A stretch of 51,528 nt of DNA. Source: a virus. Positions 37,396 to 46,539 of this stretch are shown here, in pieces; positions within the stretch are counted from its first letter, which is position 1, and each line of letters begins with the position of its first letter. A model generated the notes under the pieces. The model was not told the origin of the DNA, ran no database searches, and saw nothing but the letters and a program-made list of their open reading frames with translations. The stretch is taken from positions 1 through 51,528 of the IMG/VR virus record IMGVR_UViG_3300025770_000026; one strand, given 5' to 3'. A program made the position numbers and the translations under genes.

Positions 37396-39962
37396 CCAAA
37401 GAAACCTTCCAATGTTGAAATGTGTTCCCAGTTCCATCCAATATTTTCCAAGATAGTTTTCAATGGATTCAAAAATGCTTTATCAAATTGATGGTCGTAA
37501 TCAATAAACTCATCAAGACCAAACTCGGTTGGTAAATCGTTCGGGAATGCAATCACTTGGTCCTGTCCCGCAACTCCACCAACTGGATTCGGTTTCTTCA
37601 AATGAACAAACTTGATTTTATCACCGTCCACAATCTTTCGATGCTTTTTGCCAAGTTTCAATTTACTAACATAGTGGTTGTAAATCAAACTTCCCTTGAC
37701 TGCAATGGGTGTGGATTTCTGATAGATGCTTCCTCTGTCTGCATACTTCACCATACCATTCACACCTCTTGGGAATGCAATTTCTTCAATTGAAAAGTTC
37801 TCAAACTTCTCTCGGAAATCTTCAATGAATTCAATTACCGAGTCTTCATCGGTAGTTAGAATCAAATTGATTGCTTCTTTCAAAGAGTCACGAACCACCT
37901 GTGGTGTAGAACTTCGTGTTGTTTCAATACCCATAATCTTTTGCTTCGGTGGGTCATAACGAACACCTTCCGAATCAAACACACGCATCATGTATCGTTT
38001 CTTTGCAGTCCATACTGCTTTGTCTGCGATGACTTCTCGTTCCATCATAATAACATCAGGTTGCATTGCACCCATTATATCTGACAATTCTGTGTATTGC
38101 TTGTCAATGAACGGAACTAAGATTCCCTCTGATGCTTTGTTGAGGAATTCTACTACCTGTTCTTTTCTTCTGTTAGGACAAAGTTTATCCACAAGATTCC
38201 CAAGGCGGAGATAAACACTATCTGTATCACTTGCGACAACATAATCATAATCCTCTGTTCCGATTGTTTTGTTTAGATATTCGTTGAGTTTATTTGCAAT
38301 CCATTGAATAATCAACTGACCACTTAGTGTGATTGCTTCTGCCAAATCTAAATCGTAATATCGTCCATACTCATTTCCCAATGCACCATAACAACTATTC
38401 AACTGAATCTTCCGAACCAACTGAAAGTTGTGGTACTTGGTTATTTCTTTGTCTGTTTCGTGGAGTAGTTTTGTCACATCACCACCCAATGCACCAGATT
38501 TCAGAATGCTTTGTCGTTTCTTCTGTGTATCAATCATCTTCCCCTTATACATCTTCCGTTCGTTGTATAACTTCTCCATGAGTGCAGGGAGGAAACCTTG
38601 ATGCTTCTGATGGTATGTTGTACCATTGGCGGCAACACACAATCCCTTATCTGTTCTTTCCTTTATCATCTCCATCGCAATGTCGTTGTTGTTAAGTATA
38701 GAATCAACCCCAAACATTTTTCTGAATCCATCATCTGTCTTTGTTTCTGGTGAAAGATTCAACCAACGAATGATTGAAGGATACAAACTGGCAAGGTCAA
38801 ACGACACAACCCAATCATGCATACCTGTGATTGGTTCTTTCACATATGCACCTGCATACTTTTCATTCTTACTTTGTCCACCCTTCTTCGGTGGAATAGC
38901 AATTTTGTGTTCGTGTAGGAAGTGGTAGATGATTGAATCCCAAGTTCTCAACTGACCGAACACTTCCATATAGTTTCCGAGTTTGGCAGAATACCCAAGA
39001 GTGATTGCAAGTTCCAAGAGTTTCATCTTGTCTTCTAATCGCATCACCAAACGAGTATCGAGAACATTGTATTCCATAAACTTCTGGAAGTCGTTCCGAT
39101 AGAAATCTGCCATTGAATCGTATTCAGAGTAATCTAACTTCTTCTCGCCAAGTTCCACCTCTGCAATATGATTGAGTGCATAGGATGCTTGATTGACATA
39201 AGTGAATGTCTGATACAATTCGTAATAGTCGAGTGTTGCAATTCCACTTAACTCATAGACAACATTTTCTCTGTTGAATTTGGTTACAGTTCTTTCACGG
39301 AAAAACTTCCAAGGGGAAAGTCGTTTTGCTTCTTTTCCACTAAGAACCTTTGTTATTCGATTGACAAGATAGGGGATATCAAAGAATCGAACATTCCACC
39401 CTGTAACAACATCGGGAGATTCTTGTTCCCAAATATCAAGGAATGCTTTGAGCAAATCTTCTTCTTCTGAAAATTGTTCTTGGTAATGTACATCGTCTTC
39501 TGGTAATGTAAACTCACCAAGACCAAGAACATACATCTTTCCGTTGAAGTCTACGGAGATTGCATTCACTCTTTCAAGTGGATTGTTAATCTCTGGGAAA
39601 CCATATTCGGATTCAGTTTCAATATCAATATTGGCAACAACAATTTTGTCGAGGTCGTATTCAACATCCCCTGTATAATTCTCTGCGATATATTGACAAA
39701 CATAATCAGTGTTTCCGTAAATGTCGAAACCTTGAATGTCTTTGTATTGCTTTATGAATTCTCTGGTATCTGTCATATCGCCTGGTTGTACAGGTTCTAC
39801 ATAGAAACCATCAAGAGTTGTCCATTCTGTTTTAGATTGTGAAGGGACAAACATCGTTGGATGAAATTCTTCTTTGCGTGAAATACGATTTCCAAGTTCA
39901 TCCACACCCCGATAGAGAATATACTTTCCCCTCATTGAGATATTTGTATAAAATTCAGTCAT
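37392..39962 (-). CDS. 43: DNA polymerase, family B (T4 gp43-like)
   Basis: 856 aa. 3'-5' exonuclease motifs: ANIDIETE (Exo I), VVTGWNVRFFDIPYL (Exo II) and EYNVLDTRLVM (Exo III). Polymerase motifs: DLASLYPSIIR (A), KIQLNSCYGALGNEYGRYYD (B) and ASDTDSVY (C). No intein or intron break is seen. It is the replicative polymerase and starts 8 bases inside the end of the lysozyme gene. Confidence 0.97.
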   Translation of the reverse strand: MTEFYTNISMRGKYILYRGVDELGNRISRKEEFHPTMFVPSQSKTEWTTLDGFYVEPVQPGDMTDTREFIKQYKDIQGFDIYGNTDYVCQYIAENYTGDVEYDLDKIVVANIDIETESEYGFPEINNPLERVNAISVDFNGKMYVLGLGEFTLPEDDVHYQEQFSEEEDLLKAFLDIWEQESPDVVTGWNVRFFDIPYLVNRITKVLSGKEAKRLSPWKFFRERTVTKFNRENVVYELSGIATLDYYELYQTFTYVNQASYALNHIAEVELGEKKLDYSEYDSMADFYRNDFQKFMEYNVLDTRLVMRLEDKMKLLELAITLGYSAKLGNYMEVFGQLRTWDSIIYHFLHEHKIAIPPKKGGQSKNEKYAGAYVKEPITGMHDWVVSFDLASLYPSIIRWLNLSPETKTDDGFRKMFGVDSILNNNDIAMEMIKERTDKGLCVAANGTTYHQKHQGFLPALMEKLYNERKMYKGKMIDTQKKRQSILKSGALGGDVTKLLHETDKEITKYHNFQLVRKIQLNSCYGALGNEYGRYYDLDLAEAITLSGQLIIQWIANKLNEYLNKTIGTEDYDYVVASDTDSVYLRLGNLVDKLCPNRRKEQVVEFLNKASEGILVPFIDKQYTELSDIMGAMQPDVIMMEREVIADKAVWTAKKRYMMRVFDSEGVRYDPPKQKIMGIETTRSSTPQVVRDSLKEAINLILTTDEDSVIEFIEDFREKFENFSIEEIAFPRGVNGMVKYADRGSIYQKSTPIAVKGSLIYNHYVSKLKLGKKHRKIVDGDKIKFVHLKKPNPVGGVAGQDQVIAFPNDLPTEFGLDEFIDYDHQFDKAFLNPLKTILENIGWNWEHISTLEGFFG

Positions 39963-40401
39963 TCAACTCTTTCTTGATATTGTTCCAGTATATTACGGTT
40001 GCTGTTTTCTTGTAACCGTTAGGACCACCATTATGAATCCTCGCACGGTCTTCGTCTGTTGGGATTCGTCCAAGTCGTTTCATTGTAGCATACCTGTTCC
40101 AGTATGCAAGGACAATCTGTTGTGCATATTCGTCATCAAGAACATCTTCGTATTCTCCACCGATACCAGAAAACTCTGTTGCATCTAACCAGTATGCGTA
40201 TTGGATTTGGTATGCACCAATCGAATCTCCGTTGTCGCCAACTTTGGACGAGTCGCAGTTTGATTCAACATTACAAATGGCATCCATCAGATTTTTCTTT
40301 CTAATTTGTGCTTCACATTTACCAGTGAAAATACTTGCGGATACTACAATGGCACATACTGCGGTTGCGATAATATGATGTTTCTGAATAGGGTTTTTCA
40401 T
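39955..40401 (-). CDS. Secreted i-type (destabilase-like) lysozyme
   Basis: 148 aa. A signal peptide of about 31 residues (core IIATAVCAIVVSASIF) ends near KCEA. The mature part reads LMDAICNVESNCDSS, with Glu46 as the likely catalytic acid, GDNGDSIGAYQIQYAYWLDA and RARIHNGGPNGYKKTATVIY. These blocks follow invertebrate-type lysozymes, a family rarely seen in phages. Export by Sec would put it straight in the periplasm. ATG at 40401 stands at the start of a TTGAAT-16-TATAAT promoter with no leader; the extension to 40419 crosses the -10. Confidence 0.8.
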   Translation of the reverse strand: MKNPIQKHHIIATAVCAIVVSASIFTGKCEAQIRKKNLMDAICNVESNCDSSKVGDNGDSIGAYQIQYAYWLDATEFSGIGGEYEDVLDDEYAQQIVLAYWNRYATMKRLGRIPTDEDRARIHNGGPNGYKKTATVIYWNNIKKELND

Positions 40402-40407
40402 ACTTAA

Positions 40408-40435
40408 ATTATACCACATATTACTGGAAATTCAA
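40408..40435 (-). promoter_or_regulatory. Early promoter TTGAAT-16-TATAAT, leaderless
   Basis: Minus strand TTGAAT (40435-40430), 16-bp spacer, TATAAT (40413-40408), then six bases and the lysozyme ATG. Confidence 0.7.
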
Positions 40436-40752
40436 TTGTTTTCTTTTGTGGAAACATATCCATAGAAAAGTATAGAGTAGTTGATGATATCCAAAATGGC
40501 ATCTTCATAACTTTCGTTATCTGCTTTGAGTTCTCCCGCACTGGCGAAAGTAGAAAGTCGTGACAACTTATCACACATCCGTACCAAAAATCCTTGTTCG
40601 GTAGAACATATGCCCATTGCTTCCGACCGAGTAAAATTGGCGAATGGTGTTTCGCCACCCTGTCCTGCATAGTCGTGATTTTTCTTTTTCATAATGTCCA
40701 ATGCCGTTTGGCATAGTTCACCGTGCAATTTGAATAGTTCTTGTCTGTTCAT
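40432..40752 (-). CDS. MazG-like/nucleotide-modification-associated protein, 106 aa
   Basis: MNRQELFKLHGELCQTALDI, then MKKKNHDYAGQGGETPFANF and FLVRMCDKLSRLSTF. The KNxDYAG...PFxNF block followed by R..DKLSRL and an EDA.LDIINY helix is typical of the DUF1599/Nmad1 group, all-alpha proteins related to MazG-type nucleotide hydrolases. It shares one base with the dUTPase stop (TGATG), supporting work in the same nucleotide pathway. Confidence 0.75.
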   Translation of the reverse strand: MNRQELFKLHGELCQTALDIMKKKNHDYAGQGGETPFANFTRSEAMGICSTEQGFLVRMCDKLSRLSTFASAGELKADNESYEDAILDIINYSILFYGYVSTKENN

Positions 40753-41285
40753 CAATTAACTCCTGTACTTCCAAAACCGCCTGCTCGTTCGGTCACTTGT
40801 TCTGGTTTTTGGAGTGTTTCTTCAATAGTATAATATTCTGTTTGTACCAATTCACCTTGGGCGATTCGTTCTTTGTCTGAAATATAAGCAGTATCGGCAG
40901 ATGCATTCAATAGCATCACATAAGTTTGATGATAATAATCACTGTCAATAATACCTTCACCGTTTGGCATAATAATTCCCTTCTTCAGAGAAACACTTGA
41001 ACGAGTATGTAATCTCATAGAATAACCAAAAGGGATTTTGAATATGATTCCTGTCGGAACTAATACCCTATCAGCAGGGTCGAGTCGCAAACAGAGTTTT
41101 TCTTTTCCATCAATTGTATGGTATTCTGGTGTTCGTTCTATTTTAGCATTACTCATATCATAAACAGTAACAAGAACATCTTCTCTTAGATAAGAAGAAA
41201 TATCAAAGCAGGCAGAACCTGCTGTTGCTTTTTCTGGTAGAGTAGCATCATCATATAAACGGTAACAATCTAAATTAGTATTCAT
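40752..41285 (-). CDS. dut: dUTP diphosphatase
   Basis: 177 aa. All five trimeric dUTPase motifs are seen: AGSACFDI (1), TRSSVSLKKGI (2), GIIDSDYYHQ (3), DKERIAQGELV (4) and RAGGFGSTG (5). It removes dUTP and supplies dUMP to ThyX. About 35 residues between motifs 1 and 2 form an extended loop. Next to the MazG-like gene. Confidence 0.95.
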   Translation of the reverse strand: MNTNLDCYRLYDDATLPEKATAGSACFDISSYLREDVLVTVYDMSNAKIERTPEYHTIDGKEKLCLRLDPADRVLVPTGIIFKIPFGYSMRLHTRSSVSLKKGIIMPNGEGIIDSDYYHQTYVMLLNASADTAYISDKERIAQGELVQTEYYTIEETLQKPEQVTERAGGFGSTGVN

Positions 41286-41302
41286 AATAAATCCTTTATG
41301 GG

Positions 41303-41788
41303 TTAAACAACATCTTCATATACAACCGTACCATTCTTTTTTACCCAAGAAATGGAAAATCCTAAATGGGCAATATCATTTGAACTTGCATCCAATTGCC
41401 TATTTGCTTCTTGAAGCATAATTGATGGTTCTATTTTGTATATTACTTTACACTTAATTTGGTTTGATTTGTAGAATACTGCATAGTATATCATAGAGTT
41501 TCTTGAGATTCTGTCGAGAGACTTTTCTCGTTTATCTATTGGTGTCTTGAACATTCTGTCAAGTTGACCACTGCCACCTTCTTTACAGGAGAGGTATTCA
41601 TATTTTTCTGTTGGGTCGTTTGGGTGATGTGCATCAGCATCGTGCTTGGTAAGAATGATTTTGTGGTTTAGTATATCCGCAATTATCATTTCTTTAACAA
41701 GACCAGGTTGAAGAATATTAGTAATACCAATTTTTCTTGCTGACTCTGATGCTTTTATAATATCTTCAACGATGTTGTTGTAATTCAT
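41303..41788 (-). CDS. Hypothetical protein, possible nuclease fold, 161 aa
   Basis: MNYNNIVEDIIKASESARKI, then GLVKEMIIADILNHKIILTK, HDADAHHPNDPTEKYEYLSC and KEGGSGQLDRMFKTP. The order of a helix with Glu, then Asp, then E-x-x-x-K resembles a PD-(D/E)xK restriction-like nuclease, but the match is loose. Near dut; function open. Confidence 0.65.
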   Translation of the reverse strand: MNYNNIVEDIIKASESARKIGITNILQPGLVKEMIIADILNHKIILTKHDADAHHPNDPTEKYEYLSCKEGGSGQLDRMFKTPIDKREKSLDRISRNSMIYYAVFYKSNQIKCKVIYKIEPSIMLQEANRQLDASSNDIAHLGFSISWVKKNGTVVYEDVV

Positions 41789-41808
41789 TCTATACCATAT
41801 TCACTAAG

Positions 41809-41919
41809 TTAAACAGTTTTGATTACAAGTATTCTATCATCTTTCTGTTTGATTACAATACTATTCTTTGAAGATACTGTAATTTTTGGTGGTAGTTGTT
41901 CTCTTACAACAATTTTCAT
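41809..41919 (-). CDS. Small basic beta-strand protein, 36 aa
   Basis: MKIVVREQLPPKITVSSKNS followed by IVIKQKDDRILVIKTV. Alternating hydrophobic/charged residues predict a beta hairpin. ATGA overlap with the end of the preceding gene supports expression. Confidence 0.6.
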   Translation of the reverse strand: MKIVVREQLPPKITVSSKNSIVIKQKDDRILVIKTV

Positions 41920-42344
41920 CTTGTTACCTCTGCATCAACTTCAAACCTGCCATTTAGAATTTTATCTACCGTTCCAGAATTTGTTAATTCAAAATCGTAA
42001 CGATGTTTTCCGTGTGGTACATTCTTCATTGTGTCTGCATCAATTTTAATATAGATACCACCTGTTGTTCCTGCGGCGCCAACGACAGAAGCATTAAGTG
42101 TCATACCCCCGACTCCTGCTGAACCACCACCTGAACTATATTCTCCTGTGCTTCCACCACCAGTAACACCGCCAGCACTTGAAATATCAAGAAGGATGTC
42201 TGGGTCAGTTGTGGAACGGCGTACCTGCATTGATGCGGTATAACTTGACAAGTCGATAGCAGTCCCACTAGAGTCTTGGTAGGTTAAGTGAAAAACGAAG
42301 GTAGAACCTTGGTCTAACGATATGTCGTAGTTTCCTGCTTTCAT
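41916..42344 (-). CDS. Small virion protein, BppU N-terminal-like
   Basis: 142 aa: MKAGNYDISLDQGSTFVFHL, then TYQDSSGTAIDLSSYTASMQ and VRR. The pattern QGdtf.f.ltY.D..G...DLssyta.mqvR is that of baseplate/upper-fibre N-terminal domains (BppU type). A glycine/serine-rich loop follows (TGGGSTGEYSSGGGSAGVGG). The ATG at 42344 follows the GT2 gene by 7 bases. Probably part of the tail or a decoration protein, oddly set beside sugar-modifying genes. Confidence 0.7.
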   Translation of the reverse strand: MKAGNYDISLDQGSTFVFHLTYQDSSGTAIDLSSYTASMQVRRSTTDPDILLDISSAGGVTGGGSTGEYSSGGGSAGVGGMTLNASVVGAAGTTGGIYIKIDADTMKNVPHGKHRYDFELTNSGTVDKILNGRFEVDAEVTR

Positions 42345-42351
42345 AATATAT

Positions 42352-43680
42352 CTATGCCTTTTGCTTTTTCTTGGTTCGTTTCTTTTTATCTTTTTGTGCT
42401 TTTGCTTTATTTTTATTTTGAACAGCAACCTTAACTGCTCGTTCTTCTTTCTCTTTGGCGAGTCTTTCAGAACGGACTTGTTCAATCTCAGCATTTATTT
42501 TTTCGTTCTTTTTAACCTGCTCTTGTTGCATCTGTTGAATCTCTTGCATCTTTATTTGATATTGTTCAAGGTTATTCATAATGCGTTGTCGTTCACCTTC
42601 AGGAAATTTATTTTCCTTGAGTAGTTGCATACAAGCATTATATCCATCTTCAAATTGTCCCGCATAGAACGCACAAGAACCAATCTCGTCAAGAACTTGC
42701 CAATCCCAAACTTCATTCGCAAGGAATAAAATATCTTGATGTGGGTAAGGAATCGACTGTGCTTGTTTGGCAAAAAGATAACCGAGTCTTGGGTGTCCAG
42801 ACAAACGATAGATTCGTGCAATTTGATATAGTGGTTCTGCACGAACTGGTCGATAGTTCCAAGCACTAAGGAAATATTGCATTGTCTTTTCCCAAGGTTC
42901 TTGTGTGATACTACTACAAATAGCAGTACGGAACAATGAGTAAAATACTTCTTCTTCCCAACCACCTGCTTCTGCTCGTTTCATATACCATTCTTTTGCC
43001 AAATCAAATTGCTTTGAATCGAAATATGATTGAGCAAGATAGAAAAGATATCGTGTGTTTTCTGGTTCGTAGTTTTGGTCGTCTTCATTTGTCAAGCAAC
43101 TAAGAAATACTTCTGCATCTTTCTTGTATTTGTCTATGGGGTCAATACCAACATTTCTTGCACCGAGTGTTCGTGCTTCGATGTGATATCCCTCTGTTCC
43201 AATTCTTCCTTGTCGGAGAGAACCGTCTGCTTGTTTATCTGGACACTCAGCAAATTCGTGAAGGACTCCTGTATACACCCAATTAGAATCTGTCTTGAAG
43301 ATTTGATTTCTCCACCAAGTGAAGTCACCTCGCTTGATTTTTAATGAATATGAATCAAGAAGTAAATCTTCTGGAAAGTTGAATGTGCCTTGAAGTGTAT
43401 CATCTGCATCAATCACCCAAGCATAGTCTGCTTTACCATCGCAATTACGCAATGATTGTGTTCGTGACTTACCAAATCCATCCCATTCATGGTCGTGGAT
43501 TTCGCCAGGAATTCCTTTTTCCTCAAAGAAATCTGTGATGATTTTCTTTGTATTGTCGGTAGAACCTGTATCGGTAATATCGTATCTGTCGATTTGTGTG
43601 TGCATAGATTCCAAGCATTCAAGAATGATATGCTCCTCGTCTTTCACAATCATACACAATGTTACTGTTGGTTTGCTCAT
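42352..43680 (-). CDS. Family 2 glycosyltransferase with TPR-like and coiled-coil region
   Basis: 442 aa. GT2 core PTVTLCMIVKDEEHIILECL, DITDTGSTDNTKKI and ADYAWVIDADDTLQG (DxDD metal site). The middle has TPR-like helices (NTRYLFYLAQSYFDSKQFDL, AKEWYMKRAEAGGW). The C-terminal 80 residues are a Gln/Lys-rich coiled coil (EQYQIKMQEIQQMQQEQVKK). Such TPR-GT2 proteins make glycosides on carbohydrates or peptides. First gene of the cassette side nearest the dUTPase. Confidence 0.88.
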   Translation of the reverse strand: MSKPTVTLCMIVKDEEHIILECLESMHTQIDRYDITDTGSTDNTKKIITDFFEEKGIPGEIHDHEWDGFGKSRTQSLRNCDGKADYAWVIDADDTLQGTFNFPEDLLLDSYSLKIKRGDFTWWRNQIFKTDSNWVYTGVLHEFAECPDKQADGSLRQGRIGTEGYHIEARTLGARNVGIDPIDKYKKDAEVFLSCLTNEDDQNYEPENTRYLFYLAQSYFDSKQFDLAKEWYMKRAEAGGWEEEVFYSLFRTAICSSITQEPWEKTMQYFLSAWNYRPVRAEPLYQIARIYRLSGHPRLGYLFAKQAQSIPYPHQDILFLANEVWDWQVLDEIGSCAFYAGQFEDGYNACMQLLKENKFPEGERQRIMNNLEQYQIKMQEIQQMQQEQVKKNEKINAEIEQVRSERLAKEKEERAVKVAVQNKNKAKAQKDKKKRTKKKQKA

Positions 43681-44624
43681 AATTTAATTTCCTTTTGTTG
43701 GGATTGAATCCAATCTTCTAGTTTCACCTTTGGAGTCCAGTTTAAAACACTCTTTGCTTTATTTATACAAGATAAAGATTCTTGTAATTCCCCACTTCTC
43801 TCTTCTATGTTTATATGATAATCAGAAATCATTGTTGCAATTTCTTTTATAGTGTGGTTTTTTCCAGTTCCTATATTGATAACTTCTCCATAATCAACAC
43901 GCTCATATCTATTGTTTTCTATTTGAAACAATTCATCTAACTGCACCGTTGATGCTAGTATATTTGCTTCAACCACATCTTTCACATTTACAAAATCTCT
44001 TTTTTGTTTTCCGTCACCAACAATGGTTAATGGTGATTCTATTAAATTTTGCTCTATAAACTTGCCTACCACTGGAGCATATTGTCCACGAATTGGTTGT
44101 CGTTCACCATATACATTAAAATATCTAAACATTATAGTTTCTAATCCATATAATTCATAGTACATTGTACATAATTTTTCCCCCGATACCTTCGATACTG
44201 AATATGGGTTTAGACAGTTTTCAATTTGTGTTTCTTTATTTGGTATAGAATTTTTTGTTCCGTATGCAGAAGCAGTGGAAGAATACACAAACCTTCTTAC
44301 ATTATTCTCTCTGGATGTTTGTAGTACATTGCAAGTACCAAATGTATTTGTTTTTACTGCTTGTGTTGGATTGATAATGGTTGGTTGAATTCTTGATTCT
44401 GCCGCCAGATGAAAAACAGTATCCACATCTTCAAATAAAGGAGCAATAATATCATAATCACATATATCATATTTGTAGTATTTTGCGGAATTGTTATGGT
44501 AGAATTGGTCGTGTGATTCTGCTGATTCATTATCAATTATTATAACTTCATTTCCATCATCCACCAACCTATCCACTATATGTGAACCGATGAATCCTGC
44601 TCCGCCTGTTACGATATATTTCAT
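43677..44624 (-). CDS. NAD-dependent sugar epimerase/dehydratase
   Basis: 315 aa extended SDR. NAD motif VTGGAGFIGSHIVDRL, FHLAAESRIQPTI, catalytic STASAYG and Y-x-x-x-K in NPYSVSKVSGEKL, then FRYFNVYGERQPI. Of the UDP-galactose/UDP-GlcNAc 4-epimerase type. It would supply a nucleotide sugar to the glycosyltransferases in the cassette. ATGA overlap with the GT2 gene. Confidence 0.92.
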   Translation of the reverse strand: MKYIVTGGAGFIGSHIVDRLVDDGNEVIIIDNESAESHDQFYHNNSAKYYKYDICDYDIIAPLFEDVDTVFHLAAESRIQPTIINPTQAVKTNTFGTCNVLQTSRENNVRRFVYSSTASAYGTKNSIPNKETQIENCLNPYSVSKVSGEKLCTMYYELYGLETIMFRYFNVYGERQPIRGQYAPVVGKFIEQNLIESPLTIVGDGKQKRDFVNVKDVVEANILASTVQLDELFQIENNRYERVDYGEVINIGTGKNHTIKEIATMISDYHINIEERSGELQESLSCINKAKSVLNWTPKVKLEDWIQSQQKEIKL

Positions 44625-45257
44625 TCAAATTTTCCTAAACGCTACTTGTTGGTGATATAAACCAATACTATCTATTGTGCCAGTTTTGTGGTCTATTTCT
44701 TCTAGTTTGTTCAACAACCACTCGTTAAATTTAATTCTATCATTTGTGTGAGAACAATTATTTAAGTGCATTCCAGGCCAACCTTGAGATTCTGCTGTCA
44801 AATCACGATAGGTGGTGGAAGTATCTTCTATAATGTAATGCCCTTTTTCTGTAACACTGGGGAATAAATATTCAAAGGATGATATCATATGTTCCACTAA
44901 GTGACTACCATCATCAATGACGGCATTTAACTTACCACCACATTCTTCTATGACAGCATCCAATGTATCGGGGTCATCTTGTGAGCCTATAAATATTTTG
45001 ATTCTATCAGTTTCAAATACTTTCGCGGTAGGATTTATATCCAGCCCTAAAATTTTTGCATTTGGAAAATATTCTTCCCAAACTCTAAGAGAACATCCAC
45101 CATAAACACCTATTTCTAGAAAGTATTCTACTTCCTCTCTTATGGGCGAGAACAAGTATTCATATCTGTGCATATAGTTTTTATTAGCAAATGTATGACA
45201 ATCTTTTGTTTTGTCTGTTCCGTATTTACCCGCAAGTTCTTGTAATTTATTCATCAT
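44625..45257 (-). CDS. Class I methyltransferase (CmcI/Methyltransf_24-like)
   Basis: 210 aa. YFLEIGVYGGCSLRVWEEYF, PNAKILGLDIN, then AVIDDGSHLVEHMISSFEYL with the metal-binding DDGSH typical of cephalosporin hydroxylase/rhamnosyl O-methyltransferase relatives. It probably methylates a sugar or lipid head group. It is directly next to the epimerase gene. Confidence 0.85.
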   Translation of the reverse strand: MMNKLQELAGKYGTDKTKDCHTFANKNYMHRYEYLFSPIREEVEYFLEIGVYGGCSLRVWEEYFPNAKILGLDINPTAKVFETDRIKIFIGSQDDPDTLDAVIEECGGKLNAVIDDGSHLVEHMISSFEYLFPSVTEKGHYIIEDTSTTYRDLTAESQGWPGMHLNNCSHTNDRIKFNEWLLNKLEEIDHKTGTIDSIGLYHQQVAFRKI

Positions 45258-45260
45258 TGT

Positions 45261-45857
45261 TTATCCTATCGATACCAGTGGGAGAGAATGATATGCATCA
45301 AAATATTCTCCATATTTTTGTTTTAATCTATCTTGTATTTCTTGTGGTTCGTTCTGCCAATCACTACTTCTTTTTCTAAATTTAAACTCTAAATTTTTTG
45401 GTAAGTCCCAATAATCTATAAATGAAGATACACCATTTTCACTCAGTTCTTCATATCGCATCATCACCAAATCATAATTTCTTTCATTGTAGGTTGCCCA
45501 TTTATCATAATGCTCTCTTAAAAAGAAAGGGTCATACTCATCCTTTAGAAAATTTTCAATTATTCTATTTTCAGGATTTTTAAAATAGTCAACATCTCCA
45601 CCGATATTGGTAGTGTGTGGAAACAAAAAACCACCATTACAATTAAACTCCACTTTATCTCTTCTAAAATACGACAATATTGTGTCATATGGATTTGCAA
45701 ATAAATAAACAACTCTGGAATCTTTGGGTGGTGTGTTTGGGTTGTTGGAATGTGTGTTCCAAGGTATTTTATATCCATAATTAAAATACTCTCCCATACA
45801 ATATTTTAGTGCATATGTTCCACAAGAACCTTGCGTTATTAAAAAATTATTCATCAT
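45261..45857 (-). CDS. Sulfotransferase-like protein
   Basis: 198 aa. LITQGSCGTYALKYCM near the N-terminus is like a phosphosulfate-binding loop; VVYLFANPYDTILSYFRRDK has the R/NP.D...S.f.R pattern of the PAPS 3'-phosphate site; NYDLVMMRYEELSE is also typical. It would transfer sulfate to a sugar or lipid. The identity is an inference from motifs. Confidence 0.65.
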   Translation of the reverse strand: MMNNFLITQGSCGTYALKYCMGEYFNYGYKIPWNTHSNNPNTPPKDSRVVYLFANPYDTILSYFRRDKVEFNCNGGFLFPHTTNIGGDVDYFKNPENRIIENFLKDEYDPFFLREHYDKWATYNERNYDLVMMRYEELSENGVSSFIDYWDLPKNLEFKFRKRSSDWQNEPQEIQDRLKQKYGEYFDAYHSLPLVSIG

Positions 45858-46539
45858 TTATTTTCCTTATGTGTTCTGCTAGTGTACCATAGTCATCTAA
45901 ATTTTGATAGTCAAAAATCCAATGCAAAACAATATATTTTGTTTTTTTTGTTAGGTTGTTGATAACTGTTTTTATGTCTGCTGATTCTTTGTTTGATATG
46001 GCAATCATATTATTTAGATTCCCATAATTGAATCTATTGTGGTTTTGTTGTTCGTTACATATAGAAGTGTCGTGTATTGTACTTACTTTTGTTTCTTCGT
46101 TTAGAAAATCCAAAAGATTTTGTGTTATGGCATTAAATGGGGGTATGAAATGATTTTCATCATACCGCAATATGTCTTTCATATATTTGTTGCAGAGGTT
46201 ATATCTAATTGACAATTCTTTTCTATTCCAATTTACAAATTCTCCACCATTGTTCCAAGTTGATGTTATTGGTATGTTTAGCGATTGTAATATTTTCCAA
46301 GAAGCAAAAGAATGGTCAAACCCGTGCATAACTATTCTTCCGTGTTTTATATGTTCATTTAAAAATTCGATATCTGATTCGTCTATTAGTAGCGGAGTCA
46401 CGCCCAAGATGTAATCTATTTTATGTTTCTCAAACGGAAGAATCCATTGTAATGCCTTTTCTTTATAATCATCAAAATACAAATGACCGTGAAACTCTTT
46501 TGGGGACAGGTGAGGGAAATCATCAACTCTAACTAACAT
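45847..46539 (-). CDS. Polysaccharide-deacetylase-like protein
   Basis: 230 aa from the ATG at 46539, which has AGGA 8 bases upstream; a longer frame to 46641 overlaps the previous gene. LVRVDDFPHL (Asp-Asp) and IVMHGFDHSFASW (His-x-x-x-His-type zinc site), then FIPPFNAI fit the NodB/DUF2334 group. It may remove acetyl groups from a surface sugar made by the cassette. Confidence 0.7.
   Translation of the reverse strand: MLVRVDDFPHLSPKEFHGHLYFDDYKEKALQWILPFEKHKIDYILGVTPLLIDESDIEFLNEHIKHGRIVMHGFDHSFASWKILQSLNIPITSTWNNGGEFVNWNRKELSIRYNLCNKYMKDILRYDENHFIPPFNAITQNLLDFLNEETKVSTIHDTSICNEQQNHNRFNYGNLNNMIAISNKESADIKTVINNLTKKTKYIVLHWIFDYQNLDDYGTLAEHIRKINDE

Noticed and set aside
29852-39962. Inteins or introns in nrdJ or gp43, common in phages
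   Set aside because: Both frames are uninterrupted with motifs at normal spacing.
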